From assembly GCF_030581075.1 (NCBI RefSeq), contig NZ_JAUQSW010000009.1:1-64000 (forward strand): a stretch of 64,000 nt of DNA. Direction: 5' to 3'. Within the stretch, counting starts at the first letter, position 1. Every line of letters starts with the position of its first letter. Under the pieces are notes generated by a model that saw only the letters and a list, made by a program, of their open reading frames with translations, was not told the origin of the DNA and made no database searches. This DNA comes from Hymenobacter cheonanensis. Lineage in GTDB: Bacteria > Bacteroidota > Bacteroidia > Cytophagales > Hymenobacteraceae. Positions 9,463 through 17,475 of the stretch are shown here, in pieces. The position numbers were made by a program, and so were the translations under genes.

Positions 9463-9987
9463 ATGCCTACCCCTTCCGACCCGGCGCAGCCGGCCCTGCC
9501 CCTGCGCATTCAGCCCGCCACCGAGCAGGATATTCCCACCATCATTGGGCTGGCTGAGGCTACCTGGGAGCCTACCTATCGGTTTATCATCTCGAAGGAG
9601 CAGATTGACTACATGTACCGCGTCATCTACACGCCGGCCTCGCTGCGCCGCCAGATGCGCGAGCAGCACCACCAGTTTTTACTGGCTTACGTGGATGGGC
9701 ACCCCAGCGGCTTTGCCTCCTACTCGGAGAAGCCCGAGGGCGTGTACCACCTCAATAAAATCTACGTGCTGCCCTCGCACCAGGGCCAGGGCCTGGGCCA
9801 AAACTTAGTCGAAGCCGTGGTAAATGCCGTGCGCGCCGCCGATGGCAAAGCGCTGGAGCTGAATGTGAACCGCCACAACCCCGCGCTAGCCTTCTACGAG
9901 CGCCAGGGCTTTGCCCAGCACCGCGAGGAGGACATTCCCATCGGCCCGTACTGGATGAACGATTACGTGCTGCGCAAGGAGCTGTAA
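9463..9987 (+). CDS. GNAT family N-acetyltransferase
   Basis: The 174-residue product carries the GNAT acetyl-CoA-binding fold. LRIQPATEQDIPTIIGLAEATW is the N-terminal strand-helix, KIYVLPSHQGQGLGQNLVEA holds the Q/RxxGxG pyrophosphate-binding loop (motif A), and LNVNRHNPALAFYERQGF is motif B. The ATG at 9463 is preferred to a TTG two codons earlier. The substrate is not predictable. It is followed after 38 bases by the CDGSH gene in the same direction, so the two may be co-transcribed. Confidence 0.9.
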   Translation: MPTPSDPAQPALPLRIQPATEQDIPTIIGLAEATWEPTYRFIISKEQIDYMYRVIYTPASLRRQMREQHHQFLLAYVDGHPSGFASYSEKPEGVYHLNKIYVLPSHQGQGLGQNLVEAVVNAVRAADGKALELNVNRHNPALAFYERQGFAQHREEDIPIGPYWMNDYVLRKEL

Positions 9988-10025
9988 CCCCCGCTACCCT
10001 ACTTTACTTTTTTTCCCTTTCGAAA

Positions 10026-10256
10026 ATGGCTACTAAACTCACTGTTCTCTCCAACGGCTCGCTGCGCGTGGAAGGCGAAGATATTCAACTCGTTGATGCC
10101 CAGGGCAATGCCTACGGGCTGGGCGGCCGCGAGCGCATCAGCATTTGCCGCTGCGGGCTGAGCGCGCAAAAGCCCTTCTGCGACGGCTCGCACAAGGGCC
10201 GCTTCGACCACGACGCCACGGCGTTTGACCTGCCCGCGCCCAAGCCGGTGGTGTAA
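10026..10256 (+). CDS. CDGSH iron-sulfur domain protein
   Basis: The 76-residue protein contains the complete CDGSH 2Fe-2S signature. Cys41 and Cys43 sit in ICRCGLS, and Cys52 and His56 in PFCDGSHKGRFD, giving the three-Cys one-His ligand set. It is a short, single-domain, soluble form without a membrane anchor. Family members bind a redox-active 2Fe-2S cluster and are linked to electron transfer or redox sensing. A terminator follows directly at 10282. Confidence 0.93.
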   Translation: MATKLTVLSNGSLRVEGEDIQLVDAQGNAYGLGGRERISICRCGLSAQKPFCDGSHKGRFDHDATAFDLPAPKPVV

Positions 10257-10281
10257 TAACCCACGCCGGCGCCTTTCTCTA

Positions 10282-10315
10282 CGCGCAGCCACCCTAGCCG
10301 GGCGGCTGCGCGTTT
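10282..10315 (+). terminator. Terminator after the CDGSH gene
   Basis: CGCGCAGCC (10282-10290) pairs with GGCTGCGCG (10304-10312) and is followed by TTTT. It separates the CDGSH gene from the convergent gene at 10320-10688. Confidence 0.75.
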
Positions 10316-10319
10316 TGCA

Positions 10320-10688
10320 TTACACCGGCTCGGCAGCTAGCCCGTTAAGCAACGTCACGGCCTCATCGGGGTCTTCTACTTCGATAATGAGGCGATTGAA
10401 CTGCTCATCGGCCAGGTCTACCACAATGGTATTTTCGTCGTGCTGCACATCTATAAAGGAAGGCTTGTGGTCGAAGAAGCCATCCAAGTAAAACGTGCCG
10501 GCCTTCAAAAAGCCGGGTATGTGGGTACCGGGCATGCGCAAGCCCCTGGCGTGCGAGGCCCAGGCGTCGCGCCGCGCTCCTTTAATATGGACCTGCGGAA
10601 TCCGCAACTCACTGCGCAGCGCCCAGAGCTTGTGCCAGCCCTCCACGACAAATACTACCGTATCGTCTTGTTGCTCAATCTTGACCAT
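10320..10688 (-). CDS. Conserved protein of unknown function
   Basis: The 122-residue product has no signal peptide or membrane segment. Visible features are an N-terminal strand-rich VKIEQQDDTVVFVVEGWHKLWALRSELRIP stretch, a GTHIPGFLKAGTFY segment, and an acidic C-terminal half (LIIEVEDPDEAVTLLNGL). Proteins of this shape occur widely in bacteria and recall small PH-like beta-barrel proteins, but I cannot assign a family with confidence. The gene is transcribed alone and is convergent with the CDGSH gene. Confidence 0.7.
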   Translation of the reverse strand: MVKIEQQDDTVVFVVEGWHKLWALRSELRIPQVHIKGARRDAWASHARGLRMPGTHIPGFLKAGTFYLDGFFDHKPSFIDVQHDENTIVVDLADEQFNRLIIEVEDPDEAVTLLNGLAAEPV

Positions 10689-10749
10689 AGTAGAAAGAGT
10701 AGCCGCAGTTAGTAAATGTGCGTGCCGCAGCGGTGTATCGCCGCCGGCA

Positions 10750-11796
10750 TTAGGGCATTACAGTAGCCAGGGTGCGGGGGCCCAGCATCAGCCACAGGTT
10801 CAGGCGCACCACGTCGCCCATCGAGTCGCAGGCGGCAAACTTTTGGGTGCGGTGGTAGCGGTTGAGGGCGCTTTTCAACTCCTCCACCTTCTCGGGCGGG
10901 GCTAGCTCCTGGCGGCGCATCACATCGAGCAGAGCCTTGAGGCGATGGCGCTCGGCGCGGGCGCGGCGGGCCATCAGGGTGCGCTCCTCGGCCTGGTACT
11001 GGCGCAGGGTGCTGGGCTTGAGCAGGCGGGCGCACAGCTCCACCACGGGGCCGTTATCCTTGAAAAACTGGGGCACGTACATGGCGCGGCGGCCCTCGTA
11101 GCTCTGCTGGTCGAAGTCGATGGCGCGCACCCGGTACTGCTCGTCCTCAAAGTCGGGCGTCACATCGATGACGTAGTTGTAGGCCCGCATATCGCCCAGC
11201 AGCCTAGCGAAGCAGCGCTCATTAAACTTCACAAACTCCTTGGCAATACGCACCTGGTTGAGGTGTGGCTGGTTGAGGCGCAGCCGGATAAAGTCATCGC
11301 CCGGTATGCCGGCAATGTGCTCCTCGATGAGCGTGTGGCCGCTGTCTACCAAGTAGTTCATCGAGTTGGGCGAGAGCAAATGCTCCAGCTCCAGGCCGTA
11401 GATGCGCGAAGCATCGGCCTGCTTCACGTAGAAATAGTCGTAGTTGTCATTTAGTTGGTTGAGGATGCGCACCCGAAACGGGTGCGAGTTGCCAAAGCGG
11501 CAGTAGTCGATGCGGTCGGCCAGCAGGTCGGGGCTGAACGAGAGGTCGCCGGCCGTTTTCAGCAGCGCATACACCTGCACCAGGCCCTGGCTTAGCTCCA
11601 CAAGGGCGCTAGGCTCGTAAAACACGGTTTGCCAGAGCGTATCCTTGCCCGCCCGGTCGAGCAGGGCAAACGAATTGCTGAAGCGCAGCAAATCGGCGTA
11701 GCTCACCGGCAGCGGCGCCTCGCGGTCGTAATCGCGCAGGTACTGGCGCAGGGCCGGCGTGAGCGGGTAGCTGTGCTTTTTGCGGGAAATATCCAC
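10750..11796 (-). CDS. Conserved hypothetical protein, probably cytoplasmic
   Basis: The 348-residue product starts MDISRKKHSYPL and has no signal or membrane segment. It contains a helical N-terminal half and a central YVIDVTPDFEDEQYRVRAIDFDQQSYEGRR segment. That segment loosely recalls the Asp-rich catalytic loop of aminoglycoside-kinase-like folds (an ID.D motif after an N-x-D-like site), but a clear P-loop or HxD motif is absent. The C-terminal part is a charged helix (RRARAERHRLKALLDVMRRQELAPPEKVEELKSALNRYHR). I do not recognise the family. Good frame statistics and a clean start support a real gene. Confidence 0.7.
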   Translation of the reverse strand: MDISRKKHSYPLTPALRQYLRDYDREAPLPVSYADLLRFSNSFALLDRAGKDTLWQTVFYEPSALVELSQGLVQVYALLKTAGDLSFSPDLLADRIDYCRFGNSHPFRVRILNQLNDNYDYFYVKQADASRIYGLELEHLLSPNSMNYLVDSGHTLIEEHIAGIPGDDFIRLRLNQPHLNQVRIAKEFVKFNERCFARLLGDMRAYNYVIDVTPDFEDEQYRVRAIDFDQQSYEGRRAMYVPQFFKDNGPVVELCARLLKPSTLRQYQAEERTLMARRARAERHRLKALLDVMRRQELAPPEKVEELKSALNRYHRTQKFAACDSMGDVVRLNLWLMLGPRTLATVMP

Positions 11797-11894
11797 GGTG
11801 GCAATGAGTGAATGGGTGAGTGAGTACCTGGGCGAATGAACCAGGTAAGCGGCATTTATCCACCCCTTTACTCATTCAGCCATTCCCCCAGTGT

Positions 11895-12149
11895 TTACCC
11901 CGCCAACTCGCTCACCAACTCCACGTATTGCTGGCGGGCGGCGTCTTTGCTGAGGCCGGCCAGCTGGTGCCAGGCGTCGTACTTGGCGATGGCCTTGAAA
12001 TCGAAGCCACCCGGGCGCGGGCCGGTGGCATCGCCGTCGGTGGCCTGCTTGTAGAGGGCGTAGAGCTGGAGCAGCACCGTGTTGCTGGGCTTAACGGGTA
12101 GCTGCTGGGCGCGCTGGGCGGCAGCCTCAAAGTCTTGCTGGGTCGTCAT
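11895..12149 (-). CDS. Acyl-CoA-binding protein (ACBP family)
   Basis: The 84-residue protein matches the compact four-helix ACBP family over its whole length: DFEAAAQRAQQLPVKPSN, LLQLYALYKQATDGD (with the acyl-CoA-contacting Tyr30 and Lys34), RPGGFDFKAIAKYDAWHQLAGLSKDAARQQYVELV (with Lys56 and Tyr75). The ATG at 12149 gives the normal length; a frame running 14 residues further upstream is rejected. The protein should bind medium- and long-chain acyl-CoA in the cytoplasm and buffer or shuttle it. ACBPs are mainly eukaryotic but occur in some Bacteroidota. It is transcribed alone. Confidence 0.9.
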   Translation of the reverse strand: MTTQQDFEAAAQRAQQLPVKPSNTVLLQLYALYKQATDGDATGPRPGGFDFKAIAKYDAWHQLAGLSKDAARQQYVELVSELAG

Positions 12150-12799
12150 GGCAGAAGAGTAGAAGGGTAGAAAGAAATAGTTGGACTGCAAACGTAGCGC
12201 CGGGCGGCCAGTTTGCTACATTCATTTTTTTAGTTCTTCGAAGCGGTAGGCCACGCCGCCACCAGCGGCTCGTGGCTTAGCTTACTAGCCCCGGCCCCCA
12301 CACGCAAGGAGCTACCCTGCGTCAGGCGTCGCAAAGTAGTCTGTATTTGTGATGAAGTGCCCTTCTCCCGCCCTCGATAGCGAGGCCCTACGTCAAGCTT
12401 TTTCTGCACCATAAGCTCACCCGGGCCCTAGCCAGAAGCCGCAAACCACCAACGAGCTGGCGCAAGCACCTGCCCCAGGCCGATGGGTGCGTGGCCGTGA
12501 CGGGCCTGTGCGGCCCCGGCGCCCCGGCCACGCCCGAAAAGCCGGTGGGCACGGGTTCGCCGCCATTCTGCCCAATGGCTTGGCCCACGAGCACCGCGTG
12601 CAGCTGGCCGCGCACGACAGCAACCCGCTGCGCCAGCAGGCCGTGGCGTTTATCTATCAGTTACCAGGCGCTGGGTGAGGTGCTGGAGTAGCGCCAGGTT
12701 ACAGTGCCCAAGGGCTGGCGCCGGGCGCATCGGGCTAGCCGGGCGGCGCGTAGCTTGCGGGCTCATTCACCATCCCGTTTTCTTCTCGCACTCAGCCCT
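12150..12799. other. Gene-poor region with probable decayed coding DNA
   Basis: No intact gene is supported. Short frames occur in several phases: a 60-codon minus-strand frame at 12230-12412, and plus-strand pieces around 12490-12693 ending in AVAFIYQ and YQALGEVLE in two different frames. The latter would join if one frameshift were repaired, suggesting the C-terminus of a lost protein. The family is not recognisable. The last 100 bases lead into the amidohydrolase at 12800. Confidence 0.45.
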
Positions 12800-14104
12800 A
12801 TGCCCACTCCTACCCGCTCGCTGCTGGCCCTCGCCCTGCTAGGCCTCGCCAGCCACGGCGCCCTTGCCCAAAAAACCTACCTGCACTGCGGCCAACTGCT
12901 CGATGTGCGCGCCGGGCGCCTGCTAGCCCAGCAAACCATTGTGGTTGATAAGGACCGCATTGTGGCCGTGCAAGCCGGCTACACCGCCGCCAGCGGCCCC
13001 CAGGACCAGGTAATCAACCTCGAAAACCGCACGGTGCTGCCCGGCCTCATCGACTGCCACGTGCACCTGGAGTCGGTGCCGAGCCGAAGCTCGTTTGCCG
13101 AGCAGTTTACCCTGAACCCGGCCGACATCGCCTACCGCGCCGAGGCCAACGCGCTCACTACGCTGCGGGCGGGCTTCACCACCGTGCGCGACTGCGGCGG
13201 CTCGGGCGTGAACACGGCCCTGCGCAAGGCCGTGGCCAAGGGGCTGGTGCCGGGGCCGCGCATCTACTCGGCGGGGGTGGCCATTTCGAGCACCGGCGGC
13301 CACATGGACCCCACCGATGGCCTCAGCGATTTTATGATGGAAAAGCTAAACCCCGGCCCGGCCGAGGGCGTGGCCAACGGCCCCGAGCAGTGCCGCCAGG
13401 CCGTGCGCGAGCAGTTTCGGCGCGGGGCCGACCTTATTAAAATAGCCAGCACTGGCGGCGTGCTCGACCTGAGCAAGGACGGCACCGGCGCGCAGTACAG
13501 CGAGGAAGAAATAAGGGCCGTTGTGCAGGCCGCCCGCGATTTGGGCATGCCCGTGGCCTGCCACGCCCACGGCGCCGAGGGCATCAAGCGGGCCATTCGG
13601 GCGGGCGTTACGAGCATCGACCACGGCTCCTTGATGGACGCGGAGGCCATTCAGCTGATGGCCAAAAACCGCACCTGGTACGTGCCCACGCTCATCGCCG
13701 GCAAGTCGGTGGCCGATACCACGCGCAAGCACCCGGGCTATTTTCCGCCCGTTATTGCCGTGAAGGCCCTCAACGTGGGCACCCAGATGCAGGGCACCTT
13801 CGGGCGGGCCATCAAGCAGGGCGTGCGGGTGGCGTTTGGCACCGATGCGGGCGTATATCGCCACGGCCAGAACGCGCTGGAGTTTGGCTACATGACCGAG
13901 GCCGGCATGTCGGCCGCCGACGCCATTCGCACGGCCACCGTGAACGCCGCCGAGCTGCTCGGCGACCCGCAAAACCTGGGCACCCTGGAGGTGGGCAAGT
14001 TCGCCGATATCGTGGCCGTGGAGGGCAACCCCTTGCAGGATGTCTCGACGCTCACCAGGCCCCAGTTTGTGATGAAAGAAGGCAAGGTGTACGTGGGAAA
14101 CTAG
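12800..14104 (+). CDS. Exported metal-dependent amidohydrolase (imidazolonepropionase/prolidase-like)
   Basis: The product of 434 residues starts with a signal peptide (MPTPTRSLLALALLGLASHGALAQ); the ATG at 12800 is chosen for that reason over upstream in-frame codons. Amidohydrolase-superfamily metal sites follow in order: DCHVHLES with His87 and His89, the Lys of ADLIKIASTGGV that is usually carbamylated, ACHAHG, SIDHGS, and FGTDAGVY with the catalytic Asp. The C-terminal NAAELLG...GTLEVGKFADIVAVEGNPL is the classic end of this superfamily. Exported homologues act as Xaa-Pro or Xaa-Lys/Arg dipeptidases, which would fit the many peptidases nearby, but the exact substrate is not readable. Confidence 0.9.
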   Translation: MPTPTRSLLALALLGLASHGALAQKTYLHCGQLLDVRAGRLLAQQTIVVDKDRIVAVQAGYTAASGPQDQVINLENRTVLPGLIDCHVHLESVPSRSSFAEQFTLNPADIAYRAEANALTTLRAGFTTVRDCGGSGVNTALRKAVAKGLVPGPRIYSAGVAISSTGGHMDPTDGLSDFMMEKLNPGPAEGVANGPEQCRQAVREQFRRGADLIKIASTGGVLDLSKDGTGAQYSEEEIRAVVQAARDLGMPVACHAHGAEGIKRAIRAGVTSIDHGSLMDAEAIQLMAKNRTWYVPTLIAGKSVADTTRKHPGYFPPVIAVKALNVGTQMQGTFGRAIKQGVRVAFGTDAGVYRHGQNALEFGYMTEAGMSAADAIRTATVNAAELLGDPQNLGTLEVGKFADIVAVEGNPLQDVSTLTRPQFVMKEGKVYVGN

Positions 14105-14116
14105 TCCAATCTACCC

Positions 14117-14214
14117 GTCGTCATGCTGAACGCAGTGAAGCATCTTGCTCGCATCGTTAGGGTTAGAAATCCAACGGCGCGAGCAAGATGCTTCACTGCG
14201 TTCAGCATGACGAC
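14117..14214. repeat. Palindromic repeat with perfect 36-bp arms
   Basis: The arms 14117-14152 and 14179-14214 are exact reverse complements over 36 bases around a 26-base loop. Their core (GTCATGCTGA, nine bases, GAAGCATCT) recurs at 46174-46262 and 49550-49639. It lies between the convergent amidohydrolase and cyclophilin genes, so it could double as a transcription barrier, although it lacks a T tract. Confidence 0.85.
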
Positions 14215-14232
14215 CTTCTTGTACTTGTCGGC

Positions 14233-14982
14233 TCACTTCACCACTTCCACCTTCATGGCCACGTCCTCGATGGGCCATTTATCCTGGGGGTCCACTTTCA
14301 CTTTGTTGATTTTATCGACCACGTCCTGGCCTTCGATTACTTCGCCAAAAACCGTGTACTTGCCATCGAGCGAGGGCACGCCGCCCCTAGTGGCATAGGC
14401 CTGCACCTGGGCCGGCGTGAGGGGCCGGCCGGCGGCGGCTTTGCTCTGGTAAGGGGCTAGCTTCTGCCCCACTACGAAGTAAAAATCGGTGTTGGATGAC
14501 AGGTGGCCGGGGTTGATTTCGTCGTCGTAGCGCGCCATGCCCAGCGCACCTTTCACATGGAAATGCTGGGGCCGGATTTCGGCCGGCAGGCGGTAGCGGC
14601 GCAGGTGAATACTGCGCACGCCGCTCGTTTGGCCGCCCTGCACGGCAAAGTCCTTCACCACGCGGTTGAACACCGTTTCATCGAACACCCCGCGCCGGGC
14701 CAGCAGCAGAAAGTTGGCCTTGTGCACCGGCGTATCATCAAAGAGGCGCACCCGAATATTACCCAGCCGGGTCTTAAACAACACCTCCGAGCCGGGGTAC
14801 TGGCGGCCGTAGGCCAGCAGCGCGGCAGGCGCGGTGCTGTCGGTGAGGGCCGCAATGTCGGGGCCGGGCGGCTTGGGCTTGGGCGGCGGGGCCGTAGCGG
14901 CGGGCTTGTCGGCGGGGCCGCAGGCGGCCAGCAGGGCTAGCAGCCAGGGCGCGGCCGCGGCTGGTTTCAGCAAATGAGGCAC
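14233..14982 (-). CDS. Cyclophilin-type peptidyl-prolyl isomerase, lipoprotein
   Basis: The 249-residue product begins with a lipoprotein signal (LLALLAACG, lipidated Cys21), so it is probably anchored in a membrane outside the cytoplasm. A Pro-rich linker follows, then a cyclophilin domain: EVLFKTRLGNIRVRLFDDTPVHKANFLLLARRGVFDETVFNRVV, FAVQGGQTSG with the conserved QGG, and a C-terminal GKYTVFGEVIEGQDVVDKIN. It should speed folding of exported proteins. An insertion (SIHLRRYRLPAEIRPQHFHVKGALGMAR) is common in Bacteroidota cyclophilins. The gene is transcribed alone and convergent with the amidohydrolase. Confidence 0.92.
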   Translation of the reverse strand: MPHLLKPAAAAPWLLALLAACGPADKPAATAPPPKPKPPGPDIAALTDSTAPAALLAYGRQYPGSEVLFKTRLGNIRVRLFDDTPVHKANFLLLARRGVFDETVFNRVVKDFAVQGGQTSGVRSIHLRRYRLPAEIRPQHFHVKGALGMARYDDEINPGHLSSNTDFYFVVGQKLAPYQSKAAAGRPLTPAQVQAYATRGGVPSLDGKYTVFGEVIEGQDVVDKINKVKVDPQDKWPIEDVAMKVEVVK

Positions 14983-15106
14983 TTCGGTAAGTCAGCTAGG
15001 TCTAAAAAACGGCTACAGGCAAGCCCAAACGCCTCGGCGCCCGCCCCCGGCCCGCAAAGAAGAGGCCGGGGGTTGAGCCCGCGAACGAACGCGCATCCCC
15101 CGCTAG

Positions 15107-16306
15107 CTACCAGGTAAAGCCAGCGGCCTTGGTTTTTTGCTTGTCCGTGCCGGTGGCGGCTTTGGTTTTCACCTTCACTTTGGTAGCGGGAGCAGCCGCC
15201 GGGGCAGCAGCGGGGCTAGCGGCGGCGGGGGCAGCGGGCTCGGGCGGGGGCGGCGGGGCGGCCTCGCCGTCGGCGGCTTTTATTTCGTCGGCGGCGGCGG
15301 CCTTTTGCTCTTTTTGCTGGGCTAGCAGCAGGTGGTCCTGGGCCAGGGCGTTGGTTTTCCAGGCCTTGAGCTGGGTGGTGAGCTGTTCTTTCTCTTCCTT
15401 GCCCAGCTTGGCGGGGGCCATGAGGGTGCCCAGGTCGGGGCGGCCGGCTTCCTGCCAAGCCGTGAGCCACATGGAGGCCACCATGGGCGCGGCGCCCTTG
15501 AGGCGGAAGGCTACCATGCCGCCCACCTCCTTCTCGTAGGCATCGGCAAAGGCATCGGAGTAGCGGCGCTGGGTGCGCCCAAAGCGGTGCGAAAACGTGT
15601 ACTTGGTTTGGGGCGTGAAGCCCTTGGCCGTCTTAGCCTCCAGGTCGTAGGTGGCCGTGAGAAAGCCGTAGCTGCCCTGAATAGTGCCCCAGATGGCCGC
15701 CAGCGGGTCTTTCAGCACCTTACCTTCCTCGCCATCAAGCTTGTAGTCGTTGAGAAAGCGCTCGGGCAGCTGGCTTTCCCATAGGGCGTGCAGGCCGGTC
15801 TGGCCCGAGAGCTGGCCGTCATAATTCACCGTAGTATGCAGCGGCACAAAGGCATCGGCGGTGTAGTGGCTTAGCTCGGCCGAGTACTTGATGATGGCCG
15901 TGGTATCGCGCTGCCGAAAGGCATCGACTAGCCGCTGCTTGGTATCCAGCACCGTCCAGGGCACGGTGCCGTATTTCTTGAGCGTATCGGCCGAGAACTT
16001 GGCGGCGGCCTCCTCATAGTCGCGCGGCACCTTGGCAAAGGGGTTATCCTCCGAGTAGTGGTCCATGTCGATAAAGTGGCGCGGGCCTTCCTCCTTGTCC
16101 TGGGCGCGGCGCTCGTCGGGGGCGGTGCTCAGGCGCACCAGCTCGGCCAGGTGCCGAAAGTAGAAGGCCTGCATACTGGCCGGCAGCTCATACACGGCCA
16201 CCTGCGTGATAACGCGGTGCCCCAAAAAGCCCCAGGCGCGGGCCGCCGGGGCGGCGGGGCCTAGCAGCAGGACCGCCAGGCCCAGGCTCAACAATAGTTT
16301 TTTCAT
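15107..16306 (-). CDS. Exported S1/P1 nuclease / zinc-dependent phospholipase C-like protein
   Basis: From the ATG at 16306 the product has 399 residues with a signal peptide (MKKLLLSLGLAVLLLGPAAPAARA) cleaved just before Trp, so the mature chain starts WGFLGHRV. A mature N-terminal Trp followed by GxxGH is the hallmark of the trinuclear-zinc S1/P1 nuclease and phospholipase C fold. Further ligands are seen in RHFIDMDHY and ELSHYTADAFVPLHT. The last 90 residues are low-complexity: Pro/Ala-rich, then Lys/Thr-rich (TKVKVKTKAATGTDKQKTKAAGFTW), unlike typical members. Whether it cuts nucleic acid or phospholipid cannot be told. Confidence 0.85.
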   Translation of the reverse strand: MKKLLLSLGLAVLLLGPAAPAARAWGFLGHRVITQVAVYELPASMQAFYFRHLAELVRLSTAPDERRAQDKEEGPRHFIDMDHYSEDNPFAKVPRDYEEAAAKFSADTLKKYGTVPWTVLDTKQRLVDAFRQRDTTAIIKYSAELSHYTADAFVPLHTTVNYDGQLSGQTGLHALWESQLPERFLNDYKLDGEEGKVLKDPLAAIWGTIQGSYGFLTATYDLEAKTAKGFTPQTKYTFSHRFGRTQRRYSDAFADAYEKEVGGMVAFRLKGAAPMVASMWLTAWQEAGRPDLGTLMAPAKLGKEEKEQLTTQLKAWKTNALAQDHLLLAQQKEQKAAAADEIKAADGEAAPPPPPEPAAPAAASPAAAPAAAPATKVKVKTKAATGTDKQKTKAAGFTW

Positions 16307-16528
16307 CTGATAAAAGGAACTAGCGCATAACGCAAGCGAATAGCCAACGGGCCCGAAGTTCGGGCGCGGCGCGCACATTTCCAGTACGCGCCGCGCCCCA
16401 GCTGACCTCAGCATTTGCTCAGTGAAAATTCATTTTCTAAAATGCCTGAATTTTACACCGGCTTTTTTAGCCAGACCAGCTTATCGCTGCGTAGAAGGAA
16501 CAAATTTCCCACCCATTCTTTTTTACTC

Positions 16529-16756
16529 ATGGCTACCACCACCAAAAAAGGCAACACCGGCGACCACCACCGTACCGCCGCCTCGCACCACACCGCCGCC
16601 GCCAAGCACCACACCGAAGCGGCCAAGCACGCCGATAGCGGCGACCACAAAACGGCCGCCCACCACGCCCAAACGGCCAGCGGCCACGCCGCCAGCGCCA
16701 AATCTAGTTCGCGCCGCGCGGCCAAAAACCACGCCGCCGACCACAGCGATAAATAA
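16529..16756 (+). CDS. Small His/Ala/Lys-rich protein
   Basis: The 75-residue product, starting at the ATG at 16529, is almost entirely made of Ala, His, Lys, Ser, Thr and Asp in imperfect repeats of the type AA-KHH-TEAAKHAD. About one residue in six is His, so metal binding is possible. The Ala/Lys-rich pattern also recalls nucleoid-associated histone-H1-like tails. It has no signal peptide. Longer frames upstream are rejected because the start region here follows a plausible AT-rich leader. A terminator follows at 16809. Confidence 0.65.
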   Translation: MATTTKKGNTGDHHRTAASHHTAAAKHHTEAAKHADSGDHKTAAHHAQTASGHAASAKSSSRRAAKNHAADHSDK

Positions 16757-16808
16757 TTTTTGAGTACCTTAGATTCGGAGCCGCAAGGCTCCTGGCTGTA
16801 GCGACTGC

Positions 16809-16842
16809 AAAGCCCGGTTTCTGTAAAGGAGCCGGGCTTTTT
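16809..16842 (+). terminator. Terminator after the His-rich gene
   Basis: AAAGCCCGG (16809-16817) pairs with CCGGGCTTT (16832-16840) around a 14-base loop and is followed by further T residues. Confidence 0.85.
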
Positions 16843-16889
16843 CGTGAGTGCAGGCTGGGGTTGTCTTGCTAGTCAAATGCTCTCATCCT

Positions 16890-17414
16890 ATGTACTTTCT
16901 TAGCTTTCTATTGTGGGCCGGAAGTGTGATTACGCCGCTAGCCCAGGCGCAGGTATTGCCTGTCCGCAAAGCCACCGTTGCCACGCGCTACCAGCTACCG
17001 GGGGCCGACTGTGCACTATTTCCAGCAGCGGCTACACTTCCCTTTTACCGTAAGAATAGTGCGTCTTTACCTATTGAACGATTTACGCCTACTAAACAAC
17101 AAGTAGCTCTTATTGAGAAGAAACTGACAGCAAAATCCCTTAAGCTAAACTCGTTTTCTTCACATCCCTTTTATCCTCCTGATTATAAACTAGTCGCTTA
17201 TCGTCGCCAGTATTATGGCTTTTACAATAATCAACACCAACCTCATTTCTACATTTTTTTCCTAGCTACCAATTCCTCAGAAGGCTCTGCTAAAGCAACT
17301 AACTGGTTGAATGGTCCAGTAAGAATGCCAATAAGAGGAGCGGATTGCTGGTCTATTAAATATGATGTGCATGGCGAAAAATTTTATGATTTCATCCATT
17401 ATCCAATAGATTAA
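16890..17414 (+). CDS. Exported protein of unknown function, AT-rich
   Basis: The product of 174 residues starts at the ATG at 16890 with a signal peptide (MYFLSFLLWAGSVITPLAQAQ). The mature part is rich in Tyr, Phe, Lys and Asn (YRRQYYGFYNNQHQPHFYIFFLATN) and contains two Cys that could form a disulfide (GADCALF and GADCWS). No family is recognised. The second half is clearly more AT-rich than any neighbouring gene, with codons such as TTA, AAA and TAT, suggesting recent transfer. A terminator follows directly. Confidence 0.7.
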   Translation: MYFLSFLLWAGSVITPLAQAQVLPVRKATVATRYQLPGADCALFPAAATLPFYRKNSASLPIERFTPTKQQVALIEKKLTAKSLKLNSFSSHPFYPPDYKLVAYRRQYYGFYNNQHQPHFYIFFLATNSSEGSAKATNWLNGPVRMPIRGADCWSIKYDVHGEKFYDFIHYPID

Positions 17415-17420
17415 AACAAA

Positions 17421-17449
17421 AAAAGCCTGACCAATACGGCCAGGCTTTT
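17421..17449. terminator. Bidirectional terminator
   Basis: AAAAGCCTG pairs with CAGGCTTTT (17421-17449) around a short loop, with A and T runs outside. It separates the convergent gene at 16890 and the M13 peptidase gene. Confidence 0.85.
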
Positions 17450-17475
17450 CGTCGTTTAGCATTACTGCAAAAGGC

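Noticed and set aside
13346..13972. 208-codon frame opposite the amidohydrolase
   Set aside because: Antisense to a gene with intact metal-binding motifs.
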